Origin: Actinopolymorpha cephalotaxi
Lineage (GTDB): Bacteria > Actinomycetota > Actinomycetes > Propionibacteriales > Actinopolymorphaceae
DNA length: 64,000 nt
Assembly: GCF_013408535.1 (NCBI RefSeq)
Contig: NZ_JACBZA010000001.1
Location: forward strand, 992,001 to 1,056,000
Reading direction: 5' to 3'
Position 1 is the first letter of the stretch, and every line of letters starts with the position of its first letter. Under the pieces are notes generated by a model. That model searched no databases. It was not told where the DNA came from and saw only the letters and a program-made list of their open reading frames with translations. A program made the position numbers and the translations under genes. This document shows, one piece after another, positions 55,860 through 64,000 of this stretch.

Positions 55860-57473
55860 TCACCGCTCCTCCCGTACGCCGAGCGGCGCGCGCCAGTCGG
55901 TGGCCGTCTGCTCGTACGCCAGTCCGCCCGGCGGCTCGTCGACGGCGGACCAGGTGACCCGCAGGCGTACCTCGTCGTGGCCGGCGTGCACCTCGACCTG
56001 CAGGCGGCGCGGCGGCCCCGCCTCCTCGATCCGGTCGAACGCGGACCGCGCGGCCGCGACGAGTTCGGCTCGCACCTTCGGCGGCACGGACTCCAGCGGG
56101 CCGTGCACCACCAGCCTGGGCACCAGGCCGAAGCGTTCGCGGGCCCGGTCGATCGCCGCCAGCAGGTCGGCGTGCAGGGACTGCGTGCCGGGCGGGGGTT
56201 CGGTGAGCGCGAAGATGGCGCCGCGCACCTCCCGGGTGGCGGCGTCCAGGTCGCCGATCGCCCGCTCGACCCGGCTGCCGACGTCGGGCCGGTCGCGCAG
56301 GCCGGCGACCAGGTGCAGCTTCGCACTGACGTCGAACAGCAGGCGGATCACCCGCTCGTGCAGGTCCGCGGCGATCCGGTCCCGATCCTCCAGCACCCCT
56401 CGTTCGACGCGTTCCTCCTGCGCACGCTGCTGCCGCAGCGCCAGCGCCGCCTGGTTGGCGAACATCTCCACCAGGGCGACGTCGGTGGCGGTCAGCCGTT
56501 CGGAGTCGGAGCCTTGCTGCCACCCGGCGAACAGCACGCCCAGCACCTCACCCTCCGCGGCGAGCGGCGTCAGCATGGCCAGGCCCACGTTCGCCAGCGC
56601 CGCGTGCCAGGCGGGCGGTGGGTTGTATCCCGGAACCGAACGGATGTCGTCGCTGACCACACTCTGCCCGGAGGAGACGACCTGCGCGGTCAGCCCTCGC
56701 AGTGGCGCCCGGCCGCCCGACGTGCCCTCGATCCCCTCGCCGTGGGCGGACTCCAGGATGACCGTGCCGGGTGTGGACGGGTCCAGGAGCAGCAGCGCGC
56801 CGAAGTCGGCGCCGGACACCTCGCGCAGCCGGGTGACCAGCAGCTCCACGGCATCGTGCCGATCCAGCTCGCCGAGCAGCTGGTAGGTGAGTTCGGACGT
56901 CGAGCGCAGCCACCGCCGGCGGCGGCGTTCGGTCTCGTACCGCTCGGCGTTGTGCAGCGCGGTCACGGCCGCGGTGCCGAGGATCGTGACCGCCACCTCG
57001 TCGTCGGGGGAGAACGAGGTGTCTCGCCGGTTCAGCAGATACAGCACGCCGGTGGAGGTGCCGTCGGTGCTGCCGGTGCCGTTGGTGCTGCCGGCCTCCT
57101 CGGCGCCGTCGGGGCCGCCGGCCGGCAGCGGCAGGGCGAGCAGGCCCGGCCGGTGGACCGCTTCGCCGGTCTCGGCGACCTCCTCGCGGGCGGCGGTGAG
57201 TTCGGGCCCGGCGAGCAGCCGCCGCGCGTCCTCGGTACCCACACCGTGCCGGAACGTCCGCGCCGCGCTGGACCCAGAGCCGGACCCGGCGCCGGCGCTG
57301 GAGCCGGAGCCGAGCCGCAGGATCGCCGTCCGGGCGCCGGTCAGCCGGGCGGACGCGGCGGCCACCCGGGTTCCCACGGTCTCGACGTCGACCTCCGAAC
57401 CGACGTCGACGATCGCCTCGACCAGGCGCACGAGGGTGCTCTGGTCCGCGTGCCGCGACCACCGGTCAACCAA
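55860..57473 (-). CDS. Tandem-GAF sensor with HisKA_3-like region (DosS-like), lacking a clear ATPase domain
   Basis: 537 residues. Two GAF domains are visible: about 15-185, with a low-complexity Gly/Ser/Thr insert, and about 205-350 (LREVSGADFGALLLLDPS, LTPLAAEGEVLGVLFAGW). RDRIAADLHERVIRLLFDVSAKL is the HisKA_3 phosphorylation helix with its His, as in DosS/DosT. The C-terminal 130 residues lack the N and G boxes of a histidine kinase ATP domain, so it may not phosphorylate itself. It starts at a TTG that overlaps the upstream gene by 8 bp. A hypoxia or redox signal is inferred. Confidence 0.8.
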   Translation of the reverse strand: MVDRWSRHADQSTLVRLVEAIVDVGSEVDVETVGTRVAAASARLTGARTAILRLGSGSSAGAGSGSGSSAARTFRHGVGTEDARRLLAGPELTAAREEVAETGEAVHRPGLLALPLPAGGPDGAEEAGSTNGTGSTDGTSTGVLYLLNRRDTSFSPDDEVAVTILGTAAVTALHNAERYETERRRRRWLRSTSELTYQLLGELDRHDAVELLVTRLREVSGADFGALLLLDPSTPGTVILESAHGEGIEGTSGGRAPLRGLTAQVVSSGQSVVSDDIRSVPGYNPPPAWHAALANVGLAMLTPLAAEGEVLGVLFAGWQQGSDSERLTATDVALVEMFANQAALALRQQRAQEERVERGVLEDRDRIAADLHERVIRLLFDVSAKLHLVAGLRDRPDVGSRVERAIGDLDAATREVRGAIFALTEPPPGTQSLHADLLAAIDRARERFGLVPRLVVHGPLESVPPKVRAELVAAARSAFDRIEEAGPPRRLQVEVHAGHDEVRLRVTWSAVDEPPGGLAYEQTATDWRAPLGVREER

Positions 57474-59013
57474 GCCGCACCGCCCACTCGGTCACCTGTT
57501 CACCCGCGAGCGTGGCGAAGCTCGTACCAAGGCTTGCTTCTGGGTCTGCCGGCGGATGGTTCCGGGCACCGGCGACGATCAGCCGGAGCCGGCCCTCCTC
57601 GACGTCGAGTACGAGGTCGACCCGGCTCGGCGAGTCGTACTCCGCCGCCCGGTCCAGCGCCTGCCGTACGCGGGCGGCCAGGTCGCACTGGGTGGCCTCG
57701 GAGAGGCCGTCCAGGCTGCCGTGCACCTCCAGGCCCGGGGCGACACCGAACCGGTCGCGCGCCCCGGCCAGCTCCGCCTGCAACCGCAGCCAGCAACGCG
57801 AAGCGCCCCGCCCGGGGCCGGCGGGGGTGCGCAGGTCGCCGCTGACGCCGTGGATCCGGGCGATGGTCTCGTCCACCTCCCGCGCGGCCACGGCGAGCCG
57901 TTCGCGTACCACCGGACGCCGGCTGCGCTCGACCGCGACGCCGAGGTCCTCGGCGACCCGGCTCAGGCGGTGGGCGACCACGGTGTCCAGGTCCTCCGCG
58001 ATCCGTTCCCGGTCGGCGACCACCGACTTCTCGGTACGACTGGTCTGGGCGCGGGCCTGCCGCAGCGCCAGCGCCGCCTGGTGGGCGAACATCTCCACCA
58101 GTTCGACCTCGCGGGCGGCCAGGTGCGCCACCGGAGAGCCCTTGCGCCAGCCGGCGAACAGCACGCCCAGCACCTCGCCGTCGGTACGAAGCGGCAGCAG
58201 CATCCCCAGCCCGAGTTCGGCCAGCGCGGTCCGCCACTCCGGAGGCGGGCCGTACCCGTACACCTGGTCCAGGTCGGGGCTGACCACGCTGCGCCGGGTG
58301 CGTACGACGCGGGCGGTGAGGCCGCGCAGTGGAGTACGCGACCCGGACTGGTGTTCCAGCGACAGTCCGGTGACCGCGTGCAGGGTGCCCGTCTCCGGGT
58401 CGGCCGGATCCAGCAGGAGCAGGGCGCAGTAGTCGGCGCCGGACACCTCGCGCAGCCGGGCGGTGAGCGTACCGAGGGCCTTCTCCCGGTCGACCTGGCC
58501 GAGCAGCAGGTCGGTGAGCTCGGTCACCGCGTGCAGCCAGCGCTGCTGCCGTCGTCCGCGTTCGTGCAGGTCTGCCCGGTACATCACCATCGCCGCCGCG
58601 GCGCCGTAGGCCGCCAGCAGGTCCTCGTCGTCCTGGGTGAACCTGCCCGCCTCGGGGTCGCCGACGAGGAGCTGGCCTGCGTGGTGGTCTCGCGGGCGCA
58701 GGGGCACGCCCAGCAGGGTCGGGGTGCGGACCGGCCGGCCCGACAGCGTGAGCTGCTCGACCAACCGGGCGAAGTCCGGGCGATCGGTGCGTTCTGCGTA
58801 CTCGGCCCGGCTCAGGCCGTGCAGGTAGAGCTCGATCGTCCCGTGCGGCGGGGTCGCCCGCCGCAGAACGGCATACCTGCCCCGGACGAGCTCGCTCGCC
58901 GACCGCAGGATCCGCTCGGCCGCCTGTTCGCCTTCGAGGTCGGTGCCGAGGGTGAGAAGAGAACTGACCAGGGAGCGCAGGCGCTCGCGCGGAGGGGAAC
59001 CGTTCCCGACCAC
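57466..59013 (-). CDS. Tandem-GAF protein, degenerate DosS-like paralogue
   Basis: 515 residues, paralogous to the next gene (shared LREVSGAD, VLGVLFAGW and VEMFAHQAALALRQ). It has GAF domains at about 15-165 and 190-335. The HisKA_3 helix reads RERIAEDLDTVVAHRLS, so the phosphoacceptor His is replaced by Asp. No N or G boxes follow. It is thus probably a sensor or scaffold without kinase chemistry. The start at GTG 59013 has a close ribosome site. Longer frames upstream run antisense through the protease gene and are not coding. Confidence 0.78.
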   Translation of the reverse strand: MVGNGSPPRERLRSLVSSLLTLGTDLEGEQAAERILRSASELVRGRYAVLRRATPPHGTIELYLHGLSRAEYAERTDRPDFARLVEQLTLSGRPVRTPTLLGVPLRPRDHHAGQLLVGDPEAGRFTQDDEDLLAAYGAAAAMVMYRADLHERGRRQQRWLHAVTELTDLLLGQVDREKALGTLTARLREVSGADYCALLLLDPADPETGTLHAVTGLSLEHQSGSRTPLRGLTARVVRTRRSVVSPDLDQVYGYGPPPEWRTALAELGLGMLLPLRTDGEVLGVLFAGWRKGSPVAHLAAREVELVEMFAHQAALALRQARAQTSRTEKSVVADRERIAEDLDTVVAHRLSRVAEDLGVAVERSRRPVVRERLAVAAREVDETIARIHGVSGDLRTPAGPGRGASRCWLRLQAELAGARDRFGVAPGLEVHGSLDGLSEATQCDLAARVRQALDRAAEYDSPSRVDLVLDVEEGRLRLIVAGARNHPPADPEASLGTSFATLAGEQVTEWAVRLG

Positions 59014-59048
59014 CCTTCGATGGTAGGCCGGGTGGTGCGGGCGGGCCG

Positions 59049-60287
59049 TCAACCGCCGGGCCGTTGCTCGGGTACGTACGGACTCGCGGTGCCCTGGCCC
59101 GGTTGACCCGGATGCCCCGCTCGGCCCGGTTCGCCGGCCGCCCCGTCTCCGGTCCGGGGCAGGTGACCGAGGTTGGCGAGCTCGACGGCGCGGTTCACGT
59201 CGTGGGTGTTCACGATGCCGATCACGTGACCGCCCTCGACGACCAGCAACATCCCCCGTCCGGACAGCTGCCACGAACCCGCCGGGAGTTCGGTCAGCAG
59301 GTCCTCCGGGCCCGCGGTCCCGTCCGGTCGCAGCGGCCTGCCGAGGTCCTCGAGCCTGGTGTCGCCGCGTGTCTGCTCGGGCACCCGGACCAGGTCGGTG
59401 AGGGAGAGCAGGCGTACCGGCCGGCCCTCCATGTCCACGACCGGGAACGTCCGGTGGTGGTCGCGTTCGGCGACCCTCTCCAGGAAGGTGTCCACCGTCC
59501 ACCACGACGGGGCGGTCACCGGCTCCGGGCTCATCACGTCCCGCAGCCGTACGCCGGTCAGGCGTTCCCGCAGCCCGGTCGCGGACTCCTCCGACAGCGC
59601 CGACACGACCAGGAACCAGCCGATCAGGGCCAGCCACAGGCCGCTGACCAGCTGACCGCCGACGAGCTGGAACACGCCGAGGGCGATCAGCGTCATGCCG
59701 AGGAACCGGCCGGCCCGCGCCGCCGAGACCGCCGCGCGGGCCCTGTCGCCGGACCGTTTCCACAGTCCCGCCTGGAGCAGCCGCCCGCCGTCCAGCGGCG
59801 CGCCGGGCAGCAGGTTGAACACGCCGAGGACGAGGTTCACGAACCCCAGCCAGGTCAGCACCTCCCGGAGCACGGTCGGCAGCGACAGCAGGGCGGCACC
59901 CGCGGCCAGGCCACCGAACACCACGCCGAGGACCAGACTCGTCGCCGGGCCGGCGCCCGCGACCAGGAAGGCGGCGCGCGGAGTGGGCGGGTTGGTGCCG
60001 AGCTCGGTCACCCCGCCGAGCAGCCACAGGGTGATCCGGTCGGCGGGCATGCCATACCGCCGGGCGACGACGGCGTGCGCCAGCTCGTGTGCCAGCAGGG
60101 ACGCGAGGAACGTGACCGCCGCGAGCAACCCGGCCACCCAGTCGACCGCCGTACCGGCGCTCGGTGCCTGCACCGGCAGGATGGCCACCGCCACGATCTC
60201 GGTGACCAGCAGCATCATCACCAGCACGGACCAGTGGACGCCGATCGAGATCCCGGCGACGCGGCCCAGCGTGAACGTCGGTTTCAT
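59049..60287 (-). CDS. M50 site-2-type protease with CBS domains (Rip3-like)
   Basis: 412 residues. Membrane helices carry the zinc site LLAHELAHAVVARRYG (HExxH) and the NLLPGAPLDGGRLL motif (the distal Asp). After residue about 235 there are two CBS domains (MSPEPVTAPSWWTVDTFLERV and RGMLLVVEGGHVIGIVNTHD). This is the layout of M. tuberculosis Rv2625c/Rip3, a DosR-regulon gene. It cleaves a membrane substrate in response to a bound nucleotide; the target is unknown. It heads the operon with the two GAF genes and faces the universal stress genes. Confidence 0.92.
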   Translation of the reverse strand: MKPTFTLGRVAGISIGVHWSVLVMMLLVTEIVAVAILPVQAPSAGTAVDWVAGLLAAVTFLASLLAHELAHAVVARRYGMPADRITLWLLGGVTELGTNPPTPRAAFLVAGAGPATSLVLGVVFGGLAAGAALLSLPTVLREVLTWLGFVNLVLGVFNLLPGAPLDGGRLLQAGLWKRSGDRARAAVSAARAGRFLGMTLIALGVFQLVGGQLVSGLWLALIGWFLVVSALSEESATGLRERLTGVRLRDVMSPEPVTAPSWWTVDTFLERVAERDHHRTFPVVDMEGRPVRLLSLTDLVRVPEQTRGDTRLEDLGRPLRPDGTAGPEDLLTELPAGSWQLSGRGMLLVVEGGHVIGIVNTHDVNRAVELANLGHLPRTGDGAAGEPGRAGHPGQPGQGTASPYVPEQRPGG

Positions 60288-60627
60288 GAGTCGGCCATGT
60301 TTCGTCGGCGGGCCGTCCGGCGACAGGCCCGCACCCCCGGTCCAAGCGTCCGCGCGCCGGTCCGGGTCCTACAGAGGATTTGGGCCCGTTCACGGTGCTC
60401 GCGTGGGGACGGCGCGGGGATCCTTGCGTCCGAGCCGGGCCCGGTGGGTATGAACCCGGCGGCACGGATCTGTTCGACCACGGCGGGTCGGGGCCGCGGC
60501 CCACGCAACCGGCGAGGGCCAAGGACTCGCCGGTACGGGACCTTGGTCTCTACGCCGATCCGTACGGGCCGGACGAGTCTGGCGCCTGGGTCGCCACCAG
60601 GGGCGGGGAAAGATCGGGGGACGTTCG
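60288..60627. promoter_or_regulatory. Divergent control region between the M50 protease and universal stress genes
   Basis: 340 bp without a supported gene. It contains the DosR-type box at 60537 and the wider arms CCAAGG (60519-60524) and CCTTGG (60541-60546). Both divergent operons probably start here. Confidence 0.55.
60537..60550 (+). promoter_or_regulatory. DosR-type box
   Basis: GGGAC-CTTG-GTCTC fits the DosR core GGGAC-N4-GTCCC with one mismatch, 78 bp before the universal stress gene ATG. DosR (DevR) activates hypoxia genes in mycobacteria, and universal stress and Rip3-type genes are classic targets there. Confidence 0.5.
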
Positions 60628-61824
60628 ATGACCGGTCGACAGCCGCGTCCCGCGCGGGCGGTCGTGGTGACGTTCGACGGGGTGGCGCTGGCCAACCCCG
60701 CGTTGCACTGGGCCGCCCGCGAGGCCGTCCTCCGCCAGCTGCCACTGGTGGTGGTGCAGGCGTACGGCGAACGTTCCCGTACCGACCGGCGACCCGCCGA
60801 CGGACCGGAGATGGGTGAACCCGGTCCGGACGACGGTCAGGGGGCCGTCGACGACGACGAGGGCGGGACGCCGACGATCCGGGAACGGGCCTGGCGCCTG
60901 GCCGACGCCGCGGTCGCGGCCGCGGTGGCGGTGCAACCCACGCTGCAGGCGTACGCCTGGGCCGCCACCGGTCCGCTGCCCGACGTACTCGGCCAGGCGG
61001 TCGCCGATCCCGCCCTCGTCGTCGTGGGCACCCGGGGGAGGGGCGTCCTGCTCGCGTTCCTGCGGGGTGCGCATCGAGCCGGCCGGGAGGGGCGACCGGT
61101 GCCCCCGGTGGTCCTCGCCCGGCAGGACAGCAGGGCGGCCCGGCCGATGACAGCGGGACTGCCCGGACTGCCGGGACTCCCCGGACTGCCTGCGCTGTCG
61201 GGGCCGCCGGCGCTGCAGGGTCTGCCGGTGGGGGACGGGCACCTGCCGGACGGCCTGGACGGCCACGTGGTGGTCGGCGTGGACGGCGGGGAGTCGACGC
61301 GGGCCGTGGCCGGGTTCGGGTTCGACGTCGCCGCCCGGCGCGGCGCCCGGCTGCTCGCCGTACCCGTGCCGCCGCGAGGGGACAAGTGGTGGACCCGCGC
61401 CCCGGACACCCACGTGCACGGAGTGAGCGCACCGGGCGTGGACGCGGTCGAGGCGCTGCTCGCGGACCACCGGTCGGCGTACCCCGACGTGGAGGTCACG
61501 GTCGCCCACGGCGACGGAACGGTGGCCGGTCCGCTGCGGATCGCGCGTCCACCGGACCTGCTCGTGGTCGGCAGCCGCGACGCGGGCGCCAGCGGGCTGC
61601 TCGGTTCCACCCTCGGTTGTACGGCGATCAACCGGGCCCGGTGCCCGGTCGCGCTGGTGCCCGTCCCGGCCGGCGACCGGAGCGGCAACGGGACCGGTGA
61701 GAAGACCGGTGAGGAGAAGAGAGGCCGGGCCAGGGTCCGGACCGGCGGGCGCATCCGGGTGCCACAGGCTCGCCGCCCGGCCAGCCAGCCGCCGGCCCGG
61801 CCACGGGAGGAGGCGCTGCGATGA
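60628..61824 (+). CDS. Universal stress protein, tandem UspA with long linkers
   Basis: 398 residues with two UspA-like halves. The first (about 8-170) has VVVTFDGVALANPALHWAAREA and VVVGTRGRGVLLAFL; the second (about 212-350) has VVVGVDGGESTRAVAGFGFD and LVVGSRDAGASGLLGSTLG. Each half should bind ATP through the G-x2-G-x9-G type loop, but the first loop is altered. A Gly-Leu-Pro repeat linker (GLPGLPGLPGL) joins them and the C-terminus is very basic. It is coupled to the next usp gene (ATGA). Confidence 0.85.
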   Translation: MTGRQPRPARAVVVTFDGVALANPALHWAAREAVLRQLPLVVVQAYGERSRTDRRPADGPEMGEPGPDDGQGAVDDDEGGTPTIRERAWRLADAAVAAAVAVQPTLQAYAWAATGPLPDVLGQAVADPALVVVGTRGRGVLLAFLRGAHRAGREGRPVPPVVLARQDSRAARPMTAGLPGLPGLPGLPALSGPPALQGLPVGDGHLPDGLDGHVVVGVDGGESTRAVAGFGFDVAARRGARLLAVPVPPRGDKWWTRAPDTHVHGVSAPGVDAVEALLADHRSAYPDVEVTVAHGDGTVAGPLRIARPPDLLVVGSRDAGASGLLGSTLGCTAINRARCPVALVPVPAGDRSGNGTGEKTGEEKRGRARVRTGGRIRVPQARRPASQPPARPREEALR

Positions 61825-62687
61825 TCGAGCGGACCCGTCGCCCGGTGGTGGTGGGCGTCGACGGCACGGCGGAGAGCCGGCTGGCCCTGCAGTGGGCCAT
61901 CGACGAGGCCCGCAACCGGGCGCTTCCCCTGCGCATCGTCGTCTCCCACGAGGTTCCCGCGCCGATGCGCGGCATCGACGACCCCGGGATCGACGACGAG
62001 ACCGCCGACGTGGACGCGGCGGTGAGCATCGCCCGCGACCAGCTCGACCCCGACCTAGTGTCCAGAGCCGTGGTCGCCGACCGGCCCGCACCGGGGATTC
62101 TCCGGGAGGCCGAGGACGCGGGCGCCGAACTGGTGGTGGTGGGTTCGCGGTCGCGGTCCGCGGTGGCCTCGGTGGTGCTCGGGTCGGTGAGCTCGGCGGT
62201 CGCCCACCACGCGCGCTGCCCGGTGATCGTGGCCCGGGCGTCGAAGGAACACTCACCGGCCGGCCCGCGGGTGATCGTGGGAGTGGACGGGTCGGAGTGC
62301 TCCGAACGCGCGGTGGCGTTCGCGTTCGAGGAGGCCGCCGGTCGCGGCCTGCCGCTGGTCGCCGTCCACTGCTGGCGGCTGGAACACCCCGACGAGGCGC
62401 AGTGGGACGCGGACGCCTTCTCCCGCCGCCGCGACGAGCACCTGCTGTCGCTCGGGGAGTCCCTCGCCGGCTTCCGGTCCAAGTACCCCGACGTCGCGGT
62501 GACCAGCAGCGTGCTGGAGGGGCGCGCGGCGGTGCTGCTGTCGGAGTCGTCCCGGGGCGCGGAGCTGGTCGTCGTGGGGTCGCGGGGACGCGGCGGGCTG
62601 GAACGCATGCTGCTCGGTTCGGTGGCCGAGTCGCTGCTGCACCACGCGCACTGCTCGGTCGCGGTCGTACGGGCGGCCCCCCGGTGA
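61821..62687 (+). CDS. Universal stress protein, tandem UspA
   Basis: 288 residues with two regular Usp domains: VVVGVDGTAESRLALQWAIDEA with VVVGSRSRSAVASVVLGSVSSAV, then VIVGVDGSECSERAVAFAFEEA with VVVGSRGRGGLERMLLGSVAESLL. Both ATP-binding glycine loops are complete, as in Rv2623-type proteins. It should act as an ATP-binding stress regulator. It overlaps both neighbours by 4 bp, so the three genes form one operon. Confidence 0.93.
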   Translation: MIERTRRPVVVGVDGTAESRLALQWAIDEARNRALPLRIVVSHEVPAPMRGIDDPGIDDETADVDAAVSIARDQLDPDLVSRAVVADRPAPGILREAEDAGAELVVVGSRSRSAVASVVLGSVSSAVAHHARCPVIVARASKEHSPAGPRVIVGVDGSECSERAVAFAFEEAAGRGLPLVAVHCWRLEHPDEAQWDADAFSRRRDEHLLSLGESLAGFRSKYPDVAVTSSVLEGRAAVLLSESSRGAELVVVGSRGRGGLERMLLGSVAESLLHHAHCSVAVVRAAPR

Positions 62688-63118
62688 GTACGCACGAACC
62701 GGCGCCGGTCGAGGTACGCCCGCTGGAGGGTGACGCCTACGTCGTGGAGGTACGCGGGCACCAGCTGCACGTCGACCAGCCGCGCGAGGACGGCGGGACC
62801 GACACCGCCCCGACACCGGTGGAGCTGCTGGTCGGCGCGCTGGCGTCCTGCGTCGCCTTCTACGCCGGACGGTTCCTCGCCCGGCACGGCGTCGGCACGG
62901 AGGGACTGGTGGTCCGCGCGACGTTCTCCATGGCGGCGGAGGGGCCGGCCCGGGTGGAGTCGGTGCACGTGCGGATCGTGGTGCCGCCGGACCTGCCGCC
63001 CGAACGCGTACCGGCGCTGCGGGCAGTGCTCGGCGCGTGCACTGTCAAGAACACCTTGACGCACGCGGTCGAGCTGGACCTGGAGATCGACGGCTTCCCC
63101 AGCCTCGCACCGGGCTGA
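62684..63118 (+). CDS. OsmC-family peroxiredoxin-like protein
   Basis: A 144-residue protein. The two redox cysteines are in LLVGALASCVAFYAGRFLA and LGACTVKNTLTHAVEL, the normal OsmC/Ohr positions, and PTPVELLVGALASC is the family signature. It reduces organic hydroperoxides using a thiol donor. The GTG at 62684 overlaps the usp stop (GTGA). It fits the stress operon. The longer upstream frame runs through the usp genes and is not coding. Confidence 0.92.
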   Translation: MSTHEPAPVEVRPLEGDAYVVEVRGHQLHVDQPREDGGTDTAPTPVELLVGALASCVAFYAGRFLARHGVGTEGLVVRATFSMAAEGPARVESVHVRIVVPPDLPPERVPALRAVLGACTVKNTLTHAVELDLEIDGFPSLAPG

Positions 63119-63140
63119 CCGCCCCGGTGGTCGCGCGCGT

Positions 63141-64000
63141 TCAGTCCGCCCGCGCGGCCAGGCTCTCCCTGAACGCCCGCAGCTCCTCCGCGTCGATGCC
63201 GTAGGTGTGCTCGGGTCCGGGGTACTTCCCGATCCGCACCTCCTCGGCGTACCTGCCGACCGCGCGCACCATCTGCTCGTGCAGGTCGGCGTACCGCTTC
63301 ACGAACCTCGCGGGCTTCCCGGCCGACATCCCCAGCAGGTCGTGGAACACCAGCACCTGCCCGTCGGTGGCCGGGCCGGCGCCGATCCCGATCACCGGGA
63401 CGTGGAGGTAGGGCATCAGCTGCTCGGTGACCGCCGCCGGGATCGCCTCCAGCACCAGGGCGAAGCAGCCGGACTCCTGCAGGGCAAGGGCTTCCTCGGC
63501 GATCCGGGTCGCGCCCGACGCGGTGCGGCCCTGGGCGCGGAAGCCGCCGAGCTGACCGGCCGTCTGCGGGGTGAGCCCGACGTGTCCCATCACGGGTATG
63601 CCGGCGGCGACGATCGCCCGGGCCCGGTCGGCGGAGGTGCCGCCGCGTTCCAGCTTCACCGCGTCCGCACCGGCCTCCTTCACGAACCGCTGGGCGTTGT
63701 CGATCGCGTGCTCGTCGGACCGCTCGTACGACCCGAACGGCAGGTCGGCGACCAGCAGCGGCGTGCGCAGACCCCGGCGGACCGCGGCCGCGAGCACCAG
63801 CATCTCGGTCATCCCGACCGGCAGCGTCGAGTCGTGTCCCAGCACCGTCATCGCGGCGGAGTCGCCGACCAGCACCACGTCGACGTCGGCGTCCTGCGCG
63901 ACCCGGGCGGAGGGGAAGTCGTACGCCGTCACCATCGTGATCGGCATGCCGGTCGCCTTCAGCTGGGCGAGCGAGCCGACGGTGAGCCGGGGCCGCGCCG
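63141..64000 (-). CDS. panB: 3-methyl-2-oxobutanoate hydroxymethyltransferase, 5' end outside window
   Basis: The frame runs open to the right edge; upstream of ATG 63947 it reads RLTVGSLAQLKATG, the usual PanB N-terminus, so the start lies outside. Conserved parts are VTAYDFPSARVAQDADVDV, LVGDSAAMTVLGHDSTLPV (metal Asp), KLERG-type and MGHVGLTPQT segments, and GIGAGPATDGQVLVFHDLLG. The enzyme adds a hydroxymethyl group from 5,10-methylene-THF to ketoisovalerate in pantothenate synthesis. No other pantothenate gene is visible. Confidence 0.95.
   Translation of the reverse strand, partial: ARPRLTVGSLAQLKATGMPITMVTAYDFPSARVAQDADVDVVLVGDSAAMTVLGHDSTLPVGMTEMLVLAAAVRRGLRTPLLVADLPFGSYERSDEHAIDNAQRFVKEAGADAVKLERGGTSADRARAIVAAGIPVMGHVGLTPQTAGQLGGFRAQGRTASGATRIAEEALALQESGCFALVLEAIPAAVTEQLMPYLHVPVIGIGAGPATDGQVLVFHDLLGMSAGKPARFVKRYADLHEQMVRAVGRYAEEVRIGKYPGPEHTYGIDAEELRAFRESLAARAD

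Noticed and set aside
59008-60522. Upstream extension of the 57466 GAF gene to 60522
   Set aside because: It would overlap the M50 protease gene in another frame and is Arg/Gly/Pro-rich without domain features; the GAF protein starts near 59013.

Overview
The window is high-GC DNA (about 70 percent) from an actinomycete. The evidence is the order trigger factor, clpP1, clpP2, clpX; GTG starts with strong AGGAGG-type ribosome sites; twin-arginine and lipoprotein signals; and DosS-like GAF sensors next to universal stress proteins. I cannot fix the genus from sequence alone.

Left chromosomal part (1 to about 17.8 kb): a nucleotidyltransferase cut by the window edge, a DHA2 drug exporter behind a CsoR-like palindrome, then a copper/zinc handling group (CDF exporter, Tat-exported multicopper oxidase, DUF6153-like protein, Met/His-rich DUF305 lipoprotein). 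Next come a BlaI/M56 regulator pair facing a PAP2 phosphatase and a DedA-PAP2 fusion, followed by an arylamine N-acetyltransferase, a Nudix hydrolase, a phosphotransferase, a GH76 glycosidase and an AAC(3)-like acetyltransferase. An IS5-family element sits exactly on the GH76 stop codon.

Accessory island (about 17.84 to 44.55 kb): three 48-bp copies of the 3' half of a tRNA-Gly gene (17836, 18763 and, inside the intact tRNA, 44550) bracket it like stacked attachment sites. It holds an IS481 element, a 39-repeat type I-E CRISPR array, cas3, a 726-bp control region with a 15-bp hairpin and a solo repeat-like hairpin, the cse1-cse2-cas7-cas5-cas6e-cas1-cas2 operon, and a second 28-repeat array with a matching leader. 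Beyond these are a truncated DUF3987 helicase, an IS110 transposase, and a caspase-like/STAND NTPase/TPR protein with eleven near-identical 42-residue repeats. The caspase gene faces a coupled pair encoding a cysteine-rich protein and a three-TM membrane protein. A second IS5 and a second IS481 lie nested between them, and IS110 and IS256 wreckage runs up to the tRNA.

Right chromosomal part (44.6 to 64 kb): tRNA-Gly, tRNA-Pro, tig, an MFS/ArsR pair, clpP1-clpP2-clpX, phzF, rbsD/fucU, glgX, and a likely hypoxia/dormancy group. That group is two tandem GAF sensors and an M50-CBS protease, facing two universal stress proteins and an OsmC protein, with a DosR-type box between. panB runs off the right edge.

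The most interesting points are these. Two unrelated IS families both target CTAG, both borrow their transposase stop codon from the target, and land on host stop codons; one is nested in the junction made by the other. The caspase-NTPase-TPR gene plus convergent Cys-rich/TM pair is a candidate undescribed conflict module. The repeat-like hairpin between cas3 and cse1 may be a Cascade-guiding regulatory RNA.
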